Origin: Gammaproteobacteria bacterium
Lineage (GTDB): Bacteria; Pseudomonadota; Gammaproteobacteria; GRL18
Assembly (NCBI GenBank): GCA_027012135.1
Contig: JALUZF010000084.1
Span: 1-34,084 of the forward strand
Length of the DNA: 34,084 nt
Direction of reading: 5' to 3'
Positions 7,581 through 15,632 of the stretch are shown piece by piece; the stretch's first letter is position 1; each line of letters starts with the position of its first letter. Under the pieces are notes generated by a model. That model saw only the letters and a program-made list of their open reading frames with translations. It did no database searches and was not told the DNA's origin. The position numbers and the translations under genes are program-made.

Positions 7581-8132
7581 TCAGTCTCGCTGTTCCAGCA
7601 AACTACGAATAATAAAGGCTGCAGCAATGGTACGGGCTTCTGTGACATCATTCTGCATAGCCAGTTGTTCAAATTCTGCAATAGGCCAGGTGGTCACCTG
7701 TAGTGGTTCCGGCTCATCACCATCCAGCTGTGCCGGATACAGATCTTCTGCCAGTACCACATGCGTCAGGTGACCCATATAACCAGGCGCCAATGTCATA
7801 GATTTAATATGTGTCAGCTTGCGGGCCGCAAAACCGATTTCTTCCTGTAATTCCCGGTTAGCCGCTTCTTCCACAGGCTCATTAGTTTCTATGCGTCCCT
7901 TGGGAAACATCAGCTCATAACGTTCGACGCCCGCACTGTATTCCCGAACCATATAAACAGTGTGCGGATCTTTAAGCGCAACCACCAGCACCCCGCCGCG
8001 GCTGGAGCCTTTCAGCCGCTCATACTCAACCTCATTACCATTACTGAAGGTGATCTCCATTTGCTCAATCTGAAACAAACGGCTTTTTGCAATAATCTTG
8101 CTGGCTGTTATCCTGGGTAGTTTATCGGTCAC
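7581..8132 (-). CDS. nudE: ADP compounds hydrolase NudE (Nudix)
   Basis: A 183-aa Nudix hydrolase. The Nudix box reads GRIETNEPVEEAANRELQEE followed by IGF, matching GX5EX7REUXEEXGU. NudE enzymes split ADP-ribose, NADH and diadenosine polyphosphates. The start is a GTG at 8130-8132; no better start keeps the N-terminal strand. It is the first gene of the leftward nudE-cysQ pair, divergent from the yrfG-like nucleotidase. A small palindrome spans the start codon and its weak ribosome site. Confidence 0.88.
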   Translation of the reverse strand: MTDKLPRITASKIIAKSRLFQIEQMEITFSNGNEVEYERLKGSSRGGVLVVALKDPHTVYMVREYSAGVERYELMFPKGRIETNEPVEEAANRELQEEIGFAARKLTHIKSMTLAPGYMGHLTHVVLAEDLYPAQLDGDEPEPLQVTTWPIAEFEQLAMQNDVTEARTIAAAFIIRSLLEQRD

Positions 8133-8149
8133 TAAAAAACCTTTTTAGT
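8131..8149 (-). promoter_or_regulatory. hairpin over the nudE start and ribosome site
   Basis: ACTAAAAA (8131-8138) and TTTTTAGT (8142-8149) are perfect inverted repeats around three bases. In the leftward mRNA the AAAAAGG ribosome-site-like stretch pairs with the U-rich segment just before the GTG. This could reduce translation, but the stem is weak because it is almost all A-U. Confidence 0.4.
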
Positions 8150-8239
8150 ATGCTGAAGTTTTGAGTCATTTTTTTAACGATGTATTTAATCCATAAAATG
8201 GTGGTATATATAGTTGATTGAATGCTGTAATTATATCAT

Positions 8240-8420
8240 GTATCCGACCGTGACTAAGTGCAGGAGCTGTATTTCCGGGGGCGTTCAAGTACTTCCATGT
8301 ATCGGTTTAGAAATTTTCAAAACTTGTTTTGTAAAAAGTTCTTATCCCCGTGATTGTGAAAACATCCATGTTTTCAAAACCCCGGAAATACAGCTCCTGC
8401 ACTTAGTCACTAAACCATTC
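8240..8420. repeat. long palindromic intergenic element, copy 1
   Basis: A perfect 31-bp inverted repeat (8250-8280 and 8380-8410) encloses 99 nt. The loop has its own palindromes, TGAAAACATCCATGTTTTCA and TACTTCCATGTA-like. It sits in the 356-bp divergent gap between nudE and the yrfG-like gene and carries no gene. The loop is nearly the same as in copy 2 at 17150-17330, whereas the stem sequence differs. The remainder of the gap holds a TATAAT box at 8449-8454 for the rightward gene. Confidence 0.9.
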
Positions 8421-8448
8421 CGGGTTATACTGAACAATTACTCAATGT

Positions 8449-8454
8449 TATAAT
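8449..8454 (+). promoter_or_regulatory. candidate -10 box of the yrfG-like gene
   Basis: A perfect TATAAT lies 35 bp before the start codon. No convincing -35 is present at the right spacing; the box follows the end of the palindromic element by about 30 bp. Confidence 0.4.
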
Positions 8455-8488
8455 AGCAGTTTTTTTATATGGAAAACAGGAACAGCCA

Positions 8489-9139
8489 ATGTTGGACTGG
8501 AGTGAAATTGACAGCGTTTTTCTGGACATGGACGGCACTTTGCTGGATCTCCACTTTGATAATCATTTCTGGCTGGATCATGTCCCCAGACGGTACGCTG
8601 AAAAAAATGGTCTGACCAATGAGCAGGCCCTGGATGAACTCATTCCGCGCTTTCGTTCCATTGAAGGCACTATTAACTGGTATTGTATCGATTACTGGAC
8701 CCACGAACTGGGTCTGGATATTGCCCTGCTTAAAGAAGAAGTCCAGCATCTGATCCAGGTACACCCTTATGTTACAGAGTTCCTGGAACGCCTGGCTCAA
8801 CAGGGAAAACGCAGGGTTCTGGTTACAAATGCCCATCAGAAAAGCCTGGCTCTGAAAATGAAAAATACCCCTCTGGCCGGACTGCTGGATAAAATTATCA
8901 GCGCCCATGAACTGGGCCTGCCCAAGGAAGAAGTTAGCTTCTGGGAAAAACTCGCCGTAATAGAAAAATACAATCCAGCCCGTACCCTGTTAATTGACGA
9001 TAATCTAACAGCACTACGTTCTTCAGGAGAATACGGCATCAGACACTTACTGGCTATTTACAGGCCTGACAGCAAGGCAGATATTAAGGATGTGGGGGAG
9101 TTTCGGGCGATTCATTCATTTGAGGAGATAATGCCGTAA
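8489..9139 (+). CDS. yrfG: HAD-family GMP/IMP nucleotidase (YrfG type)
   Basis: A 216-aa HAD-superfamily phosphatase. Motif I is FLDMDGTLLD near residue 11, motif II is VLVTNAH, and the acidic motif III is LLIDDN. The WYCIDYW segment in the cap and the location beside nudE-cysQ match YrfG, which dephosphorylates GMP and IMP. The ribosome site is modest (AGGA, about 9 nt away). The stop codon TAA lies inside the left arm of a palindromic element shared with the convergent DUF3392 gene. Confidence 0.85.
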   Translation: MLDWSEIDSVFLDMDGTLLDLHFDNHFWLDHVPRRYAEKNGLTNEQALDELIPRFRSIEGTINWYCIDYWTHELGLDIALLKEEVQHLIQVHPYVTEFLERLAQQGKRRVLVTNAHQKSLALKMKNTPLAGLLDKIISAHELGLPKEEVSFWEKLAVIEKYNPARTLLIDDNLTALRSSGEYGIRHLLAIYRPDSKADIKDVGEFRAIHSFEEIMP

Positions 9140-9310
9140 GAGCAGCGTTGAGCGTTGAACGTTGAACGTTGAACGTTGAACGTTGAACGTTGAGAAAAAA
9201 AGTATAAAATCCATTTTTCTTTCGTCAAGTAAATGTTATAAATATTTTGCATTTACTTGAGAATAAATCCTTTTGCTCTGGCTCTTTCTCAGCGCTGAAC
9301 GCTGCTCTTA
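9137..9310. repeat. 174-bp palindromic element supplying both stop codons of convergent genes
   Basis: TAAGAGCAGCGTTGAGCG (9137-9154) and the complement of 9293-9310 match at 17/18. Further in, TGAGAAA and TCAAGTAAATG also recur in inverted order, the latter pairing 9225-9235 with 9251-9261. The outermost TAA is the stop of the yrfG-like gene on one strand and of the DUF3392 gene on the other. The left arm has been expanded by a heptamer repeat. It may serve as a two-way terminator. Confidence 0.8.
9145..9193. repeat. tandem heptamer repeat (RCGTTGA)x7
   Basis: Seven head-to-tail copies of a 7-bp unit, two GCGTTGA then five ACGTTGA, lie just after the yrfG-like stop. The right arm of the surrounding palindrome has no such expansion, so it probably arose by slippage in one arm. 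Copy number may vary between strains. Confidence 0.9.
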
Positions 9311-9631
9311 TTCTTTTTCCGCAAGAACCCCGAGCGTAACAAAAATACCCACAATCAAAGGCCCCAGGTAAATCATCCCCACTCCGACCAGTATGTGGCT
9401 GAGTATTGGGGTGACATAGATTAACAGTGCTCCATAACCGAAGGTACACAATAAAATAAAAATCAGGGTGCGAAAGATAAAGTGCATACCGCTGGTTTGT
9501 TTTTTTACCAGTCGGTTAATACTGTGACCATAGATCACCAGCAGGGTGGCCATAATAGCCATGGCAATTTCTCCCAGCCAGGGGTAGAGCCATTGAGAAA
9601 AATTGATAATTAATACTTTTATCTGGTACAT
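9308..9631 (-). CDS. DUF3392 family inner-membrane protein
   Basis: A 107-aa membrane protein with about three hydrophobic segments. A conserved cytoplasmic-looking stretch (YGHSINRLVKK) and FRTLIFILLCTFGYG match DUF3392, a family of unknown function in gammaproteobacteria. I use the ATG at 9629-9631 (MYQIKV), with AGGA upstream and 13 bp after the rsmE stop, rather than the longer frame overlapping rsmE. It appears to be the last gene of a ykgJ-like/rsmE/DUF3392 leftward operon. No catalytic residues are apparent. Confidence 0.8.
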   Translation of the reverse strand: MYQIKVLIINFSQWLYPWLGEIAMAIMATLLVIYGHSINRLVKKQTSGMHFIFRTLIFILLCTFGYGALLIYVTPILSHILVGVGMIYLGPLIVGIFVTLGVLAEKE

Positions 9632-9644
9632 TTTTAATTCTATC

Positions 9645-10361
9645 CTAATACAACAAACGCCCCAGTAAAACCGGAATGGCATTTTCCACTCTTAAAATCC
9701 GCTCACCCATCTGACATTGGTTAAAGCCGGCCTGAGTAAATTTATTGACTTCGTAGTCACTAAAGCCGCCTTCGGGACCCACAGCCAGAATAACAGGCTG
9801 TTGTCTGTTTACCTGCTGTAAACAAAAATCTCCGTGTCCGGGATGAGCCGCTACCGCCTGCCGCCCGATTGCCAGTCCCGGCAGAACATCCTCTACAAAG
9901 GGTTTAAAACGCTGGTAAAAATTAACCTGGGGTAAAATGGTATCCTGGGCCTGCTCCAGGCCCAGGATCAGATGCTGGTTCATTTTATCAGCCTGCAGCC
10001 AGGGAGTCTGCCAGTAGCTTTTTTCAACTCTGGCACTGTGGATCAGGCTTAGCTGTTTTACACCCATGGCACTGATTGTCTGAAAAATCCGTTTTAACAT
10101 TTTAGGTCGCGGCAGAGCCAGTACCAGATGTACATTCAATACAGCAGGGGGTTGCTCTGTCAGTTTAACTGTCAGTTCAATATATTCATTATTTTGCTGT
10201 TCAACTTCAGCATAGCCGATATTGCCATTAAGCAACCCGGCTTTAATTCGTTCACCTGTTACGATTTTTATTATCTTTTTTAAATGAATAAAACGATAAT
10301 CATCAATTCTAACCCTTTCCGGTGCAATAAAATCACAGGCATGAAGCAGCAACAGATTCAT
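9645..10361 (-). CDS. rsmE: 16S rRNA m3U1498 methyltransferase RsmE
   Basis: A 238-aa SPOUT methyltransferase that methylates N3 of U1498 in 16S rRNA. The N-terminal PUA-like part is followed by the SPOUT domain with the S-adenosylmethionine knot motifs GPEGGFS near residue 195 and GERILRVENA near the C-terminus. Length is normal. It starts 5 bp after the YkgJ-like gene's stop, so the two are coupled. Confidence 0.93.
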   Translation of the reverse strand: MNLLLLHACDFIAPERVRIDDYRFIHLKKIIKIVTGERIKAGLLNGNIGYAEVEQQNNEYIELTVKLTEQPPAVLNVHLVLALPRPKMLKRIFQTISAMGVKQLSLIHSARVEKSYWQTPWLQADKMNQHLILGLEQAQDTILPQVNFYQRFKPFVEDVLPGLAIGRQAVAAHPGHGDFCLQQVNRQQPVILAVGPEGGFSDYEVNKFTQAGFNQCQMGERILRVENAIPVLLGRLLY

Positions 10362-10366
10362 GCACT

Positions 10367-10786
10367 TTAACCGGCTTTTTCCATTTTTTTCAGTTTTTTA
10401 TCCCAGCGTTTAAAACGTTTACGACAGTATGCCAGCAACTCATCGTAAGTTCTGAAGTACAGCTCAAAACCCTCTTCCGCTGGAGAATCATATTCACAAT
10501 AATCGTTGGAATAATCCCGGCAGATCTGCGGACGTTCATGATAAATTCCGCAGGCACTATCTTCCAGCAGATGTTCACAGGGTGTAATAAACATTAGAAA
10601 CCAGCCGTCTTCATCTTTATAAAATTCCACATTTTTATGCGATATCTGCCAGAGCATAAGCTGGAAATCATCTTTTTTGCGTGGTGAATCAATTTGCTGG
10701 GTGACATATTGACAGCATTTGGTGCCGGGACAGAAACTGCACTTGTTTTCAGCGGTAATTTCTATAGTTTTTGTAGAGGTTTTCAT
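10367..10786 (-). CDS. YkgJ-family cysteine-cluster (Zn/Fe-chelating) protein
   Basis: A 139-aa cytoplasmic protein with the cysteine pattern of the YkgJ/UPF0153 family: CSFCPGTKCC at the N-terminus, then C-x-x-L with ACGIYHERPQICRDY and a further DYCEY. Such proteins are predicted to chelate zinc or iron; the function is unknown. It is the first gene of the leftward group with rsmE and DUF3392 and has no clear ribosome site. The 139-bp gap to the divergent sensor kinase holds no recognisable operator. Confidence 0.8.
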   Translation of the reverse strand: MKTSTKTIEITAENKCSFCPGTKCCQYVTQQIDSPRKKDDFQLMLWQISHKNVEFYKDEDGWFLMFITPCEHLLEDSACGIYHERPQICRDYSNDYCEYDSPAEEGFELYFRTYDELLAYCRKRFKRWDKKLKKMEKAG

Positions 10787-10925
10787 AAAAAATTTTACAT
10801 CCAGAGCTTATTAGGTAAAAATAACCTATTAAAACGCATCAGTATCCATCCATTTATTGACGGGCACGTGCGACACGCAAATTATTTAAATATTCTGAAG
10901 GGATTCCGTCCTCTCAAAACATAAA

Positions 10926-13019
10926 ATGGAATTAATGAAACTTTATCCTTTTTCAATCGTCAAGCAGGGCAAAGAGTTTTACTCAGCCATGGTGCGCCTT
11001 AGCCTGGGGCTGATCCTGTCTTTATATATCTGGTTAGGTACAGTCCGGGGTGAGTTTGATATCTCTTATACCACCTTTGTCAATTTTGCCGCTTTTTATT
11101 TTAGCGTAACCATTTTACTGACACTGGATCTTTTTCGTAACCCCGAATCACATTTTAGACGCTATTTAACCCTGTTTTTTGATATTTCCTGCACATCCTA
11201 TGCTGCATTCCTGACCGGGGGGGCAGGCAGTGAATTTATTCTTATTTATATCTGGCTCTATATTGCTTACGGCACCCGTTACGGACTGAGTTATTTATTA
11301 ACCGCCGTCATCTTTGTTATGCTGGAATACAATATCGTCCTGTACCTGAATAATGACTGGATAATAAACCGTTTAAGCTCATGTGCACAGATTTTTGTAC
11401 TGGTGCTTATGCCGCTGTACCTGTACTCCATGATCAAACAGCTGCATAAAGCCAAAAGAGCCGCTGAACAGGCAACCCGAGCCAAAAGCAATTTTCTGGC
11501 TACCATGAGCCATGAAATTCGCACCCCTATGAGCGGTATTATCGGCACAGCTCACCTTTTGCAGAACACCCAACTAAGCAAGGAACAGCAGGAATATACC
11601 CGGGCTCTGCTGGATGCTTCCAAGTCTCTGCATGCCCTGATTGATGATATTCTGGACTTTTCCAAGATTGAAGCCAATAAGCTGGAACTGACCCGGTCCG
11701 GCTTTGATCTGCACCAGACCATCAACGAAGTACTGGCGGTACTTTCTCCCAATGCTGAATACCATAACCTGGACTTTATTGTTTATATTGATCCTGAGTT
11801 GCCTGCCTACGTTATTGGAGACAGTCAACGCATCCGCCAGATTTTATTCAATCTGGTCGGCAATGCCATTAAATTTACGGATCAGGGCGAGGTGTCTCTT
11901 AATGTTACCCGAATAGCTGATCAGTCCAGTGACCAACAGGTCAGCCTGCGTTTTGATATTATCGATACCGGCATTGGTATCAGCAAAGAATTACAGCAGA
12001 AAATTTTTGATAGTTTTACCCAGGCGGATTCTACTTCCCCCCATCGTTTTGGCGGTACTGGTCTGGGTACCACCATTTCCAAGCAGCTGGTGGAATTTAT
12101 GGGAGGTGAAATCGGCCTGAGCAGTGAACCCGGCAAAGGCAGCCATTTCTGGTTCACCCTGACGCTGCCCGTAAAAGAAGCAGGCAACATCCAGGAACGT
12201 TACAGACAACGCCTGAAGGGTAAAAACGCCGATGTACTGGTGGTCAATGATTCTAACTACGAAGTGATCCAGCGTTATTGTAATTACTTTGGTCTGAATA
12301 TTACCCGTTATCATTCTGAGCAGGAACTGCTCAACGGCATGGAGCAGTCCCGAGCACAATACCGTAACTGTGACCTGGTTATTTTATCCGACGATGCCAG
12401 CCACAAACTGCCTATTAAACTGGCCAGCCAGATTTCCCGTATTGAATGCGTTTCCGGTGCCAGGGCCAAAAAAATATTCCTGGGCTATCTGGGCCAGCGT
12501 GCCCGGGCACAGGAGCTGGGTAATGATTATTTTGATGCCTATGTGACCAAGCCCATTAATTTTGAACGTTTGGGTGATACTTTAATTGAACTGCTCTCAC
12601 CTGAAACATCACCCATCAGCAAGGACAAATTAAACAAGCCCATGGAAACCTCCCTGAAAATATTAATTGCCGAAGATGAAGATATTAATGCCATGGTACT
12701 CAGCAGCTTCCTGCAGGATGCCGGCCATGAAGTCATCCGGGTTGAAGATGGCGCACAGGCCGTAGATGCCCTGAATGAAAGCGCTTTTGACCTGGTTTTT
12801 ATGGATATGCGTATGCCGGAAATGAACGGTCTGGAAGCCACCCGGCTCTGGCGTCAGCAGGAACCGGAAGGTCAGCATATTCCCATTATTGCCCTGACAG
12901 CCAATGCCACCGTGGATGATCGCAAGGCCTGCATGGAAATCGGCATGGACGATTTTGTGACCAAGCCCATCAGTCCGGAACAATTGCTGGATATTATCCG
13001 TAAATATTACCAGCCATAA
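10926..13019 (+). CDS. RpfC-like hybrid sensor kinase with one false and one true receiver
   Basis: A 697-aa inner-membrane hybrid histidine kinase. About five hydrophobic helices fill residues 20-170, with no large periplasmic loop, resembling the input region of RpfC. The HisKA box MSHEIRTP has its His at 196 and is followed by an ATPase domain (N, G1 and G2 motifs DTGIGIS and GGTGLG). Residues about 430-560 look like a receiver (VLVVNDS..., YVTKPIN), but the phospho-acceptor position is Ser (DLVILSDD). A complete receiver follows with Asp627 (VFMDMRMPEMNG) and KPIS. No HPt domain is present, unlike RpfC. The double-receiver gene 99 bp downstream is the likely partner. The signal sensed is unknown. 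Confidence 0.88.
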   Translation: MELMKLYPFSIVKQGKEFYSAMVRLSLGLILSLYIWLGTVRGEFDISYTTFVNFAAFYFSVTILLTLDLFRNPESHFRRYLTLFFDISCTSYAAFLTGGAGSEFILIYIWLYIAYGTRYGLSYLLTAVIFVMLEYNIVLYLNNDWIINRLSSCAQIFVLVLMPLYLYSMIKQLHKAKRAAEQATRAKSNFLATMSHEIRTPMSGIIGTAHLLQNTQLSKEQQEYTRALLDASKSLHALIDDILDFSKIEANKLELTRSGFDLHQTINEVLAVLSPNAEYHNLDFIVYIDPELPAYVIGDSQRIRQILFNLVGNAIKFTDQGEVSLNVTRIADQSSDQQVSLRFDIIDTGIGISKELQQKIFDSFTQADSTSPHRFGGTGLGTTISKQLVEFMGGEIGLSSEPGKGSHFWFTLTLPVKEAGNIQERYRQRLKGKNADVLVVNDSNYEVIQRYCNYFGLNITRYHSEQELLNGMEQSRAQYRNCDLVILSDDASHKLPIKLASQISRIECVSGARAKKIFLGYLGQRARAQELGNDYFDAYVTKPINFERLGDTLIELLSPETSPISKDKLNKPMETSLKILIAEDEDINAMVLSSFLQDAGHEVIRVEDGAQAVDALNESAFDLVFMDMRMPEMNGLEATRLWRQQEPEGQHIPIIALTANATVDDRKACMEIGMDDFVTKPISPEQLLDIIRKYYQP

Positions 13020-13118
13020 TCCCATTTTCTCAGCACCAACGTTTATAGAGATCATCACTGGATTTTCTGTCAGCTTATTCTACACTCAGAATATTAAACC
13101 AACAGACAGACACCCTCA

Positions 13119-13925
13119 ATGGATACTAATTTAGTCACTATTTCCGATCTGGTTATTCTGGTCGTCGAGCCTTCCGCCATGCAGGCTAAAATAATTCAGC
13201 GCAACCTGCAGGATGCCCAGGTGCATACTGTACACATTGCCCATAATGGTACTGAAGCCCAGGCCATTATGGCCAGAGGCGCACCCGATCTGGTGGTCAG
13301 CGCACTGTACCTCCCGGATATTACCGGCACCGATCTGGTAGTGTCCATGCGCAATGATCCCCGTCTTGAACAGGTACCCTTTATGCTCATTTCCAGTGAA
13401 ACCTCGTTTGAGCAACTGGATCCGGTTCGCCAGGCCGGTGTCGTTGCCATCCTGCCCAAGCCCTTTGAATTTAAGGATTTAAAACGCGCTCTGTATAATA
13501 CTCTGGACTTTATTAACCCCTCTGCCAGTGAAATGCATGAAATTGATTTTAATGAGTTTCACGTTCTGGTGGTGGATGACAGTGCCATGGCCCGCAAACA
13601 CATTCGCAGAGTACTGGGTAAAATGGGTATTACCTCTTTTCAGGAAGCCGTTAACGGACATGATGCCATACCTGTTATTGAAAACAACTTTTTTGATTTA
13701 ATTGTCACCGATTACAATATGCCGGAAATGGATGGGGAAGAACTGACCCGATACGTCAGGGAACAAAGTTCACAAAGCTCTATTCCTATTTTAATGGTGA
13801 CCAGTGAAAACGACCACAACCGCCTGGCGGCAGTACAGCAGTCCGGTGTTTCAGGAATTTGCAACAAGCCGTTCGAGCCGGATACAGTAAAAACCTATCT
13901 GCAGAAAATTATGGCGGATTTGTGA
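13119..13925 (+). CDS. tandem-receiver response regulator, first receiver lacks the acceptor Asp
   Basis: A 268-aa cytoplasmic protein made of two CheY-like domains and no output domain. In the first, the acceptor position is Ala62 (DLVVSALYLP) and the acidic pair is reduced to Glu17-Pro18, so it should not be phosphorylated. The conserved Lys (LPKPFE) remains. The second is complete: acidic pair VVDDS, acceptor Asp198 (IVTDYNMPEMDG), Thr in MVTSE and Lys in NKPFE. It lies 99 bp after the hybrid kinase on the same strand, so the two probably form a pathway, ending in protein-protein contact rather than DNA binding. Confidence 0.85.
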   Translation: MDTNLVTISDLVILVVEPSAMQAKIIQRNLQDAQVHTVHIAHNGTEAQAIMARGAPDLVVSALYLPDITGTDLVVSMRNDPRLEQVPFMLISSETSFEQLDPVRQAGVVAILPKPFEFKDLKRALYNTLDFINPSASEMHEIDFNEFHVLVVDDSAMARKHIRRVLGKMGITSFQEAVNGHDAIPVIENNFFDLIVTDYNMPEMDGEELTRYVREQSSQSSIPILMVTSENDHNRLAAVQQSGVSGICNKPFEPDTVKTYLQKIMADL

Positions 13926-13956
13926 TTTTTTAAGTGGCGGGTCGATCTTAAAGCGT

Positions 13957-14769
13957 TTATTGCGTCTCTTCAGCCGTCATATCTTCACAGCACTCATTAA
14001 TGCCGGCAATCTGCTGCATAGCTTCCCGATCATTAATAACAATATGCTTGCGTTCAGCATCAATAATCCCGTCTTCCTGAAAACGGGTAAACATACGACT
14101 GACGGTCTCCACGGCCAGACCAAGATAATTGGCAATATCATTACGCGACATACTGAGATAAAATTCAGAAGAAGAAAAACCACGTTGTTTAAAACGCAGG
14201 GAAATACTCAGTAAAAAAGCCGACAGCCGAGCCTCAGCCGTCTTTTTACCCAGCAATAACATGAGTTCCTGATCATCAAAAATCTCTTTACTCATTAAAC
14301 GCAGCAGCTGATGCTGCAGGGTGGGTAATTCCTGTGCCAGAAGCTCAAGGTTTTCAAAAGGTACTTCACAGACACTGGTGGTTTCCAGGGCTTTGGCTGC
14401 ACAGGGATGCATCCCCTTGCCAATCGCATCCAGACCTAATAATTCACCGGGCAGATGAAAACCGGTAACCTGTTCCTGGCCGTCTACCGTGGGCGAATAG
14501 GTTTTAAGAGAACCGGAGCGAACCACATAAATGGAAGTAAACTGACCACCGACCTGAAACAGATGATCGTTACGTTTCAGGGGCCGTTTGCGTTCGATAA
14601 TATTATCCAGTTTTTCCAGATCATTACCGTCAATGGAGCTTGGAAGACACAGCTGATGTAAAGAACATTCTTTACAGGCAACTTTTGTGGCCAGAATATC
14701 AACAATCTTATTCTGTCGTGTTTTCCTGCGAGGCGTCTTTACCTCCAGATCCAGCTCCGTCTCACTCAT
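13957..14769 (-). CDS. fnr: Fnr-type oxygen-sensing transcription regulator
   Basis: A 270-aa Crp/Fnr regulator. The four cysteines that hold the oxygen-labile [4Fe-4S] cluster in Fnr are present at C32, C35, C41 (CKECSLHQLC) and C123 (GMHPCAAKALE), with the same spacing as E. coli C20/C23/C29/C122. The recognition helix VETVSRMFTRFQ carries the E-x-x-S-R set that reads TTGAT half-sites. I use the ATG at 14767-14769; the longer frame runs back into the promoter. A perfect Fnr box lies 26 bp upstream, so autoregulation is likely. It converges with the double-receiver gene, with only 31 bp between. Confidence 0.93.
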   Translation of the reverse strand: MSETELDLEVKTPRRKTRQNKIVDILATKVACKECSLHQLCLPSSIDGNDLEKLDNIIERKRPLKRNDHLFQVGGQFTSIYVVRSGSLKTYSPTVDGQEQVTGFHLPGELLGLDAIGKGMHPCAAKALETTSVCEVPFENLELLAQELPTLQHQLLRLMSKEIFDDQELMLLLGKKTAEARLSAFLLSISLRFKQRGFSSSEFYLSMSRNDIANYLGLAVETVSRMFTRFQEDGIIDAERKHIVINDREAMQQIAGINECCEDMTAEETQ

Positions 14770-14794
14770 AGCGAACCACTTATGCCTGATTAAA

Positions 14795-14808
14795 TTGATA
14801 AATATCAA
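14795..14808 (-). promoter_or_regulatory. Fnr box TTGATAAATATCAA upstream of fnr
   Basis: An exact match to the TTGAT-N4-ATCAA consensus, 26 bp from the fnr start codon. TTATAAAC directly upstream on the leftward strand could be the -10, which would place the box near or over the transcription start, a layout that favours self-repression. No second perfect Fnr box was noticed in the window. Confidence 0.8.
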
Positions 14809-14942
14809 GTTTATAACAAAACCGTTTAAAAAAAAACCATAATCTTAGCAAATACTAATGTTTGACTTGTTCTTAATACAGGCTCCTGATCACCGTTTGC
14901 AAATTTCTATTCCACACGCCTGTTTCCTGAACAAAGTTTCGT

Positions 14943-14948
14943 TATAAT
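14943..14948 (+). promoter_or_regulatory. candidate -10 box of the his operon
   Basis: A perfect TATAAT (GTTATAATAG) lies about 46 bp before hisB. No good TTGACA is seen at 16-18 bp spacing. The leader is too short for a his attenuator peptide, and no His-codon run is present. Confidence 0.5.
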
Positions 14949-14994
14949 AGCTTTTTGTAACAGCTTTTTTACCTACAGGCAAAAGGTTAAGACC

Positions 14995-15585
14995 ATGGCT
15001 AGACAGGCATCAGTAAAACGCGATACCAATGAAACCCGTATCGAGGTAGATATCAACCTGGACGGTACCGGTGCAGGCAGTTTTGATACCGGCGTCCCCT
15101 TTCTGGATCACATGATGGATCAGATAGCCCGTCACGGTATGATTGACATTACGGTTAAGGCCGAGGGTGATCTGGACATTGATGCCCACCACACGGTAGA
15201 GGATATCGGCATTACCCTGGGCATGGCCATGAGTAAGGCATTGGGCGATAAACAAGGCATTACCCGTTATGGTCATGCCTATGTCCCTCTGGATGAAGCA
15301 CTGTCACGGGTAGTGATTGATTTTTCCGGTCGTCCAGGGCTGGAAGATCAGTCAGTGTACCCCAGAGAAACCATTGGCAACTTTGATACCGAACTGTTCC
15401 ACGAGTTTTTTCAGGGCTTTGTTAATCATGCACTGGTTACCATGCACATCGACAATATTCGCGGCACTAACAGTCACCATATTGCTGAGACCGTTTTCAA
15501 GGCCTTTGGCCGTGCCGTACGCATGGCCATCAGCCCGGATCCACGCATGCAGGGCACTATCCCTTCCACCAAGGGTAGTTTATAA
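14995..15585 (+). CDS. hisB: imidazoleglycerol-phosphate dehydratase HisB (monofunctional)
   Basis: A 196-aa enzyme for the sixth step of histidine synthesis, dehydrating imidazoleglycerol phosphate to imidazoleacetol phosphate. The two manganese-binding signatures are visible: [10 protein letters not shown] near residue 63 and [10 protein letters not shown] near residue 155. It is the single-function form, without the phosphatase half of E. coli HisB. AAGG 10 nt upstream supports the ATG. It opens the his gene run, 47 bp before hisH. Confidence 0.96.
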   Translation: MARQASVKRDTNETRIEVDINLDGTGAGSFDTGVPFLDHMMDQIARHGMIDITVKAEGDLDIDAHHTVEDIGITLGMAMSKALGDKQGITRYGHAYVPLDEALSRVVIDFSGRPGLEDQSVYPRETIGNFDTELFHEFFQGFVNHALVTMHIDNIRGTNSHHIAETVFKAFGRAVRMAISPDPRMQGTIPSTKGSL

Positions 15586-15632
15586 TAACACCATTAATAA
15601 ATTAGCAATTTGTAACTTTAAAACAAAAGATT

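Noticed and set aside
8214-8453. 79-codon frame in the nudE/yrfG-like gap
   Set aside because: It runs through the perfect palindrome of repeat copy 1; its composition is that of the repeat and not of a protein.
9145-9193. Tandem repeat considered as a CRISPR array
   Set aside because: The 7-bp units are head to tail without spacers and there are no cas genes in the window.
10926-13925. Calling the kinase-regulator pair RpfC-RpfG (DSF quorum sensing)
   Set aside because: The membrane region is similar, but there is no HPt domain, the regulator lacks HD-GYP, and no rpfF is present.
14881-14994. His leader peptide/attenuator before hisB
   Set aside because: No run of His codons and no terminator-antiterminator pair is visible in the short leader.
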